From: Dethiobacter sp.
Lineage (GTDB): Bacteria; Bacillota; Dethiobacteria; Dethiobacterales; Dethiobacteraceae
Assembly: GCA_020725465.1 (NCBI GenBank)
Contig: DYEY01000068.1
Coordinates: 62,001 to 126,000 of the forward strand
Direction: 5' to 3'
Length of the DNA: 64,000 nt
The position numbers and the translations under genes were made by a program. Of the stretch, positions 60,566-64,000 are shown one piece after another; positions within the stretch are counted from its first letter, which is position 1; every line of letters begins with the position of its first letter. A model generated the notes under the pieces. It made no database searches. It was not told the DNA's origin and saw nothing but the letters and a program-made list of their open reading frames with translations.

Positions 60566-61714
60566 TCAGGCTAACAATTGCCTCGCCACAATAATACGTT
60601 GAATCTGATTGGTGCCTTCAACAATTTGCAATATCTTTGCCGACCTCATATATCTTTCAACCGGGTATTCCCTCATGCAACCGTAACCGCCCAGGATCTG
60701 AACAGCGTCCGTGGTTACTTTCATCGCCGTATCCGTAGTAAATCTTTTAGCCATGGCGGCTGCCAGTGTTACCTCTTGCGCTTTGGCACCGTTGTCCATC
60801 AATCGCGCTGCATTATAGGTAAGCCCCCGACCGGCTTCAATTTCCGTCGCCATGTCAGCCAGCATAAACTGGACCCCCTGGAAAGAGGCAATCGGTTTTC
60901 CGAACTGGACCCTGTTTTTGGCATATTCCAGGGCATAGTCCAATGCCGCCTGTGCCAGGCCAACTGCCATGGCCGCAATGTTTACCCTGCCTAAGTCAAG
61001 AGTCTCCAGTGCATACCTAAAGCCCTCCCCCACTGACCCGACCACAGCATCCTTAGGGACTACGCAGTCAGTCAGGACAAGTTCACCGGTAATTGAAGCA
61101 TTAAACCCCATTTTTTTCTCTTTTTTACCAAACCCTAATCCAGGATTGCCCTTCTCCACCAGGAATGAGGTTATTCCTCTGGCTCCTTTACTTTTATCAG
61201 TTTTGGCCATTACAAAGTAAAGCTCGGCTTCTCCGGCACTTGTAATGAATATCTTATTGCCGTTAAGAACAAAGCCACCGTTGCGACTTTCTGCCCTGGT
61301 TTCCAGAGCGGCAGCGTCTGAGCCGGCGTTGGCTTCAGTCAAAGCAAAAGAACAAAGCATTTCGCCGCTGTTGATCCTGGGCAGGTACTTTTTTTTCATT
61401 TCTTCATTGGCATATTTTTCAATGATATATGCTACCATTGTGTGGACAGACAGTGTGGCAGCCATGGCAACACAGCCTTTGCTCAATTCCTCAAACACCA
61501 TCGCTTTTGTCAGGAAGTCAAGATAAGACCCGCCGTATTCTTCCTGACAGGATAGACCACTTAGGCCGAGTTCACTCATTTTATTAAATACAGGACGGGG
61601 GAATCTTTCCTCCTCATCCCACTCTGCAGCATAAGGCTTGATTTCCTTATCTGTGAATTCCTTTACTATTTTCACAATTTGTTTTTGCTCATCACTTAGA
61701 TTTAATAACCTCAA
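60566..61714 (-). CDS. Acyl-CoA dehydrogenase
   Basis: 382 aa. FAD-binding middle domain with CSFALTEANAGSDAAALETRA and FITSAGEAELYFVMAKTD; the catalytic Glu is in KILQIVEGTNQIQR (about residue 366). Typical short-chain/butyryl-type length. The start is TTG with GAGGTGA upstream. First enzyme gene after the symporter, it would oxidise the acyl-CoA made by the neighbouring ligase. Confidence 0.93.
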   Translation of the reverse strand: MRLLNLSDEQKQIVKIVKEFTDKEIKPYAAEWDEEERFPRPVFNKMSELGLSGLSCQEEYGGSYLDFLTKAMVFEELSKGCVAMAATLSVHTMVAYIIEKYANEEMKKKYLPRINSGEMLCSFALTEANAGSDAAALETRAESRNGGFVLNGNKIFITSAGEAELYFVMAKTDKSKGARGITSFLVEKGNPGLGFGKKEKKMGFNASITGELVLTDCVVPKDAVVGSVGEGFRYALETLDLGRVNIAAMAVGLAQAALDYALEYAKNRVQFGKPIASFQGVQFMLADMATEIEAGRGLTYNAARLMDNGAKAQEVTLAAAMAKRFTTDTAMKVTTDAVQILGGYGCMREYPVERYMRSAKILQIVEGTNQIQRIIVARQLLA

Positions 61715-61742
61715 CTGCTATCACCTCTTTTTTTTTAAAGGG

Positions 61743-61766
61743 GGGAGGCGGAACAATCCGCCTCCC
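61743..61766 (-). terminator. Stem-loop after the symporter gene
   Basis: GGGAGGCGGA and TCCGCCTCCC around ACAA, a 10-bp stem. The minus-strand tail is only CCCTTTAAA, so termination may be partial. A second inverted repeat ATCAGAG/CTCTGAT lies between it and the symporter stop. Confidence 0.5.
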
Positions 61767-61807
61767 GGGAGGAGGATCAGAGGCAAGCTCTGCTTATCTC
61801 TGATTAC

Positions 61808-63232
61808 TTAAGTGTGAAGCCGTTCCACGTATTCTGCCACTACTTCCCTGGGCGGTTTCGGAGTCAATAACGACACAATAATAAAGATGGCCATACCCAC
61901 CGGAGCAACCCAGATTGCAGCATAGATCCCTTTAATAAGTACGAATTTATTAAAATAAATAGCCATGACAGTGCCAACAATCATAGTTACAATAGCCGCT
62001 TCTTTGGTTGCCCTCTTCCAGTAGATACCCAGAAGCAGCGGCGGCAAAAGCGCCGAAGCTGAGATACAATAAGCCCAGGCTGACATATCCACCACTAAGC
62101 CCGGAGGGTTGAAGGTAAGGACCATGCCAATTAAACCGATTACTGCGACAAGTACCCTGGAGAACATTATCTCTTTACCTTTTAAAAATTGCAGCTTAAA
62201 AGTATTGACACCCAAGTCCTGGACCAGCGTTGAAGCGGACAGAACAATTGTACCCGAGGCCGTTGCCATACCGATGGCCAGAATGCCGGCCAGCAGTACC
62301 CCAAGCAAGGGTGTTGCCAGGAATATCTGGGAAATTTCAACGATGACAAAGTCGGGGTCGGTTATGGCAGGAATAAGAATCCTGGCGGCAGCCCCAATAA
62401 AAATCATCGGAGTATAAAATAGAGCACCGCCAAGTGCGCCGAAAGCCGCTCCTTTGGCTGCCGTTTTAATGTCCAGGGCACCGAAGTGTCTGACCAGAAC
62501 ATAGGGGATTGAAATCATCCCCAGGGACCAGACAAAGAAGAAAGACAGTGCAAATCTGGCTGGCAACTCCCCCTCCCAAAACCGGGGAGAAATCTGTTCC
62601 ACCGCATTGACCAGCGGAACCAGCCCCCCATTGTAGGAAATGGCACCGAAGGCACACAGCCAGATTGCCACCAGCATTACCAGGTACTGAAAGGCTGCGG
62701 TATAGCTGGTCGCCGTCATTCCACCCAGCATGGTGTAAATAATGGTAATTACTGAGGCCACTATAACAGCCTGCTTGTAATCAAAATTAAGAATATACAC
62801 CAGTGAGATAGAGGCACCTTTAAGGGAAACCACCAGATAAATAACAGAAGTAATAAGAATCACAACGCTCATCAATGCCCGGATGGTGGTCGGACTGTAA
62901 AAACGGTCCGAGTAAAAATCAGGTATGGAAGGCTTGCCATACTTTCTGATAGGTAGCGCAATCAATACCGAGGCCAGAAAGAGGCCGGAGATTACTCCGA
63001 AAGTCCCCCAGAGGAACGAAGAGCCGAAACGGTAAAGAAAGGCCGGGATGCCCAGAAAGCTGGCGGGACTCAAAGTAATAGCAGCCAGGGCCATACCGTA
63101 CAGGATCGGACTTTTGCTGGTCCTGTCCACATAGTAATTGGTGGTGCTACCTTTGATTACTTTTTGTGTATATATCCCCAAATAGATGAGTACGGCAAAA
63201 TATGCTATGACAATTATCCATACGCTTAACAT
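61808..63232 (-). CDS. Sodium:solute symporter (SSS family)
   Basis: 474 aa, about 13 membrane segments. LeuT-fold family marks include IPDFYSDRFYSPTTIRALMSV, TSYTAAFQYLVMLVAI and a late GMATASGTIVLSASTLVQDLG. The middle block SIPYVLVRHFGALDIKTAAKG resembles acetate/propionate and other monocarboxylate permeases, fitting the acyl-CoA synthetase genes downstream. Its ATG overlaps the stop of the small membrane protein gene by 1 nt (TAATG), so the two are coupled. Confidence 0.9.
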   Translation of the reverse strand: MLSVWIIVIAYFAVLIYLGIYTQKVIKGSTTNYYVDRTSKSPILYGMALAAITLSPASFLGIPAFLYRFGSSFLWGTFGVISGLFLASVLIALPIRKYGKPSIPDFYSDRFYSPTTIRALMSVVILITSVIYLVVSLKGASISLVYILNFDYKQAVIVASVITIIYTMLGGMTATSYTAAFQYLVMLVAIWLCAFGAISYNGGLVPLVNAVEQISPRFWEGELPARFALSFFFVWSLGMISIPYVLVRHFGALDIKTAAKGAAFGALGGALFYTPMIFIGAAARILIPAITDPDFVIVEISQIFLATPLLGVLLAGILAIGMATASGTIVLSASTLVQDLGVNTFKLQFLKGKEIMFSRVLVAVIGLIGMVLTFNPPGLVVDMSAWAYCISASALLPPLLLGIYWKRATKEAAIVTMIVGTVMAIYFNKFVLIKGIYAAIWVAPVGMAIFIIVSLLTPKPPREVVAEYVERLHT

Positions 63233-63495
63233 TACCGGCTAACCTCCTTGCCTGACACCTGGGTGTCTTTTTTTTGCGGTTCCGTCAGTTGTGGCACAAT
63301 AATCCAGGCAAAAACTGCAGCCAGTGCTATCAACATACCGTAATTCAGAAATGTAAGATACCAAACCACAGCAGGAAGACCTAATACTCTGACTTTGGAA
63401 GCTGCGGGGGCATACTTTTCCATCAGCATGAATATGCCCACATACACAATAAACACAGCCAAAATCTTTTTAATACTGCTGGGGATAAAAGACAT
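63232..63495 (-). CDS. Small two-segment membrane partner of the symporter
   Basis: 87 aa with two membrane segments (about residues 9-26 and 45-68) separated by VRVLGLPAVVWYLTFLNYG, then a charged tail. Small proteins of this shape (DUF3311/DUF4212/YhdT types) precede SSS transporters in many genomes. The exact family is uncertain. It is translationally coupled to the symporter. Confidence 0.75.
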   Translation of the reverse strand: MSFIPSSIKKILAVFIVYVGIFMLMEKYAPAASKVRVLGLPAVVWYLTFLNYGMLIALAAVFAWIIVPQLTEPQKKDTQVSGKEVSR

Positions 63496-63594
63496 TTTGA
63501 CACCTCCATTTTAATGCTTTATTTTTTTCTCTGTCGGGAAGGTACTAAAGTTATCTTCCTGGCCTACCACCCCCAACCGGAGAGATAGTATGCA

Positions 63595-64000
63595 CTATTC
63601 ATGAGAAAAAACGGGCTTTCTTTTTTCAATAAAAGCAGACAGCCCCTCTTTGGCGTCCCTGGTCAGTAAAGCATCGTCAAAAAGGTCGGTCTCGATTTTT
63701 AACCCTTCTTTTAAACTGACTTCAAGACCGCGGTCAACAGCTTCCTTGATTAGGCCGATTGCCCTGCTGGGCATTTTTGCCAGCTTTTCCGCCATCTTCA
63801 TTGCTTCCGTAAACAGTTCCGGTTTAGGCACTGTTTTATTGACAAGTCCGATGGCCAAGGCCTGGGAGGCCGTAATATGGTCGCCGAAATACAGCATCTC
63901 AAAAGCGCGTCCTGTTCCGATCAACCTGGGCAGGCGCTGGGTGCCCCCGCCACCCGGAAAAATGCCGAGCTTAATTTCTGGCAACCCCATTATTGAATCT
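63595..64000 (-). CDS. Enoyl-CoA hydratase/isomerase, C-terminal part (gene runs off the window)
   Basis: The frame is open to the window end; residues before GLPEIKLGIFPGGGGTQRLP (DSIM) suggest the gene continues upstream beyond 64000. The motif just quoted is the crotonase-family block around the second catalytic Glu. The C-terminal helix trio (MPSRAIGLIKEAVDRGLE, DAKEGLSAFIEKRKPVF) is normal. Hydrates enoyl-CoA to 3-hydroxyacyl-CoA, the step missing between the acyl-CoA dehydrogenase and thiolase of this block. It is 100 bp before the symporter genes. Confidence 0.92.
   Translation of the reverse strand, partial: DSIMGLPEIKLGIFPGGGGTQRLPRLIGTGRAFEMLYFGDHITASQALAIGLVNKTVPKPELFTEAMKMAEKLAKMPSRAIGLIKEAVDRGLEVSLKEGLKIETDLFDDALLTRDAKEGLSAFIEKRKPVFSHE

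Overview
The window looks like chromosome of an anaerobic, probably spore-forming member of the Firmicutes (Peptococcaceae, Desulfotomaculum/Pelotomaculum type). Reasons: clean GGAGG ribosome sites with many GTG and TTG starts, a GerMN-domain lipoprotein, a YqhV homologue, GatCAB, a Firmicutes-type LexA box, several ferredoxin-type 2-oxoacid oxidoreductases, sigma-54 activators, a tetraheme cytochrome and two likely selenoproteins. The genus is inferred from gene content only. I see no insertion sequence, prophage, CRISPR array or rRNA operon.

Layout. 0.1-2.3 kb: CaiB/BaiF racemase-like protein, thiamine-binding-type protein, GerMN lipoprotein. 2.3-7.6 kb: a C4-dicarboxylate block (two-part fumarate reductase/succinate dehydrogenase without a membrane anchor, malic enzyme, two-part class I fumarase). 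7.8-11.1 kb: EamA exporter, VapBC pair, initiator tRNA, aminotransferase. 11.1-18.0 kb: first sigma-54 amino-acid module (amino-acid dehydrogenase and a four-gene 2-oxoacid oxidoreductase whose third protein fuses a GltD-like FAD/NAD(P)H subunit to the ferredoxin subunit). 18.2-21.3 kb: flavoprotein, tryptophanase, split-barrel flavin protein. 21.4-25.1 kb: TAXI-type TRAP transporter. 25.2-32.9 kb: second sigma-54 module (acyl-CoA dehydrogenase, KorDABC-type oxidoreductase, class III aminotransferase) with a PrpR-type activator. 33.1-41.2 kb: thioesterase-gatCAB, RidA, YqhV, ilvBN, cytochrome c genes. 41.4-49.1 kb: DUF2284, ligA, pcrA, YerC, lipoprotein, nitroreductase, rubrerythrin. 49.1-52.3 kb: LexA-controlled DnaE2-like polymerase. 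52.4-54.2 kb: selenoprotein cluster. 54.4-64 kb: acyl-CoA/beta-oxidation block with a sodium:solute symporter.

The two amino-acid modules share one layout: activator gene, its terminator, a -24/-12 promoter, then the target operon, all on the minus strand. Each deaminates an amino acid and converts the 2-oxoacid to an acyl-CoA. The first appears wired to NAD(P)H through its fused GltD-like subunit, the second to free ferredoxin. Tryptophanase and the TRAP importer lie between them.

The most unusual locus is 52.4-54.2 kb. A CopZ-type [2Fe-2S]/zinc protein ends at a TGA that falls where relatives carry a Cys-Cys pair. The frame continues as a family-like tail and a perfect hairpin sits 23 nt downstream. 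Divergently, a small glutaredoxin ends TGA-Gly-Ile-stop with a hairpin 19 nt downstream (the Uxx-star pattern). Both look like selenocysteine sites that ordinary gene calling would truncate. A metallo-beta-lactamase-fold gene lies between them.
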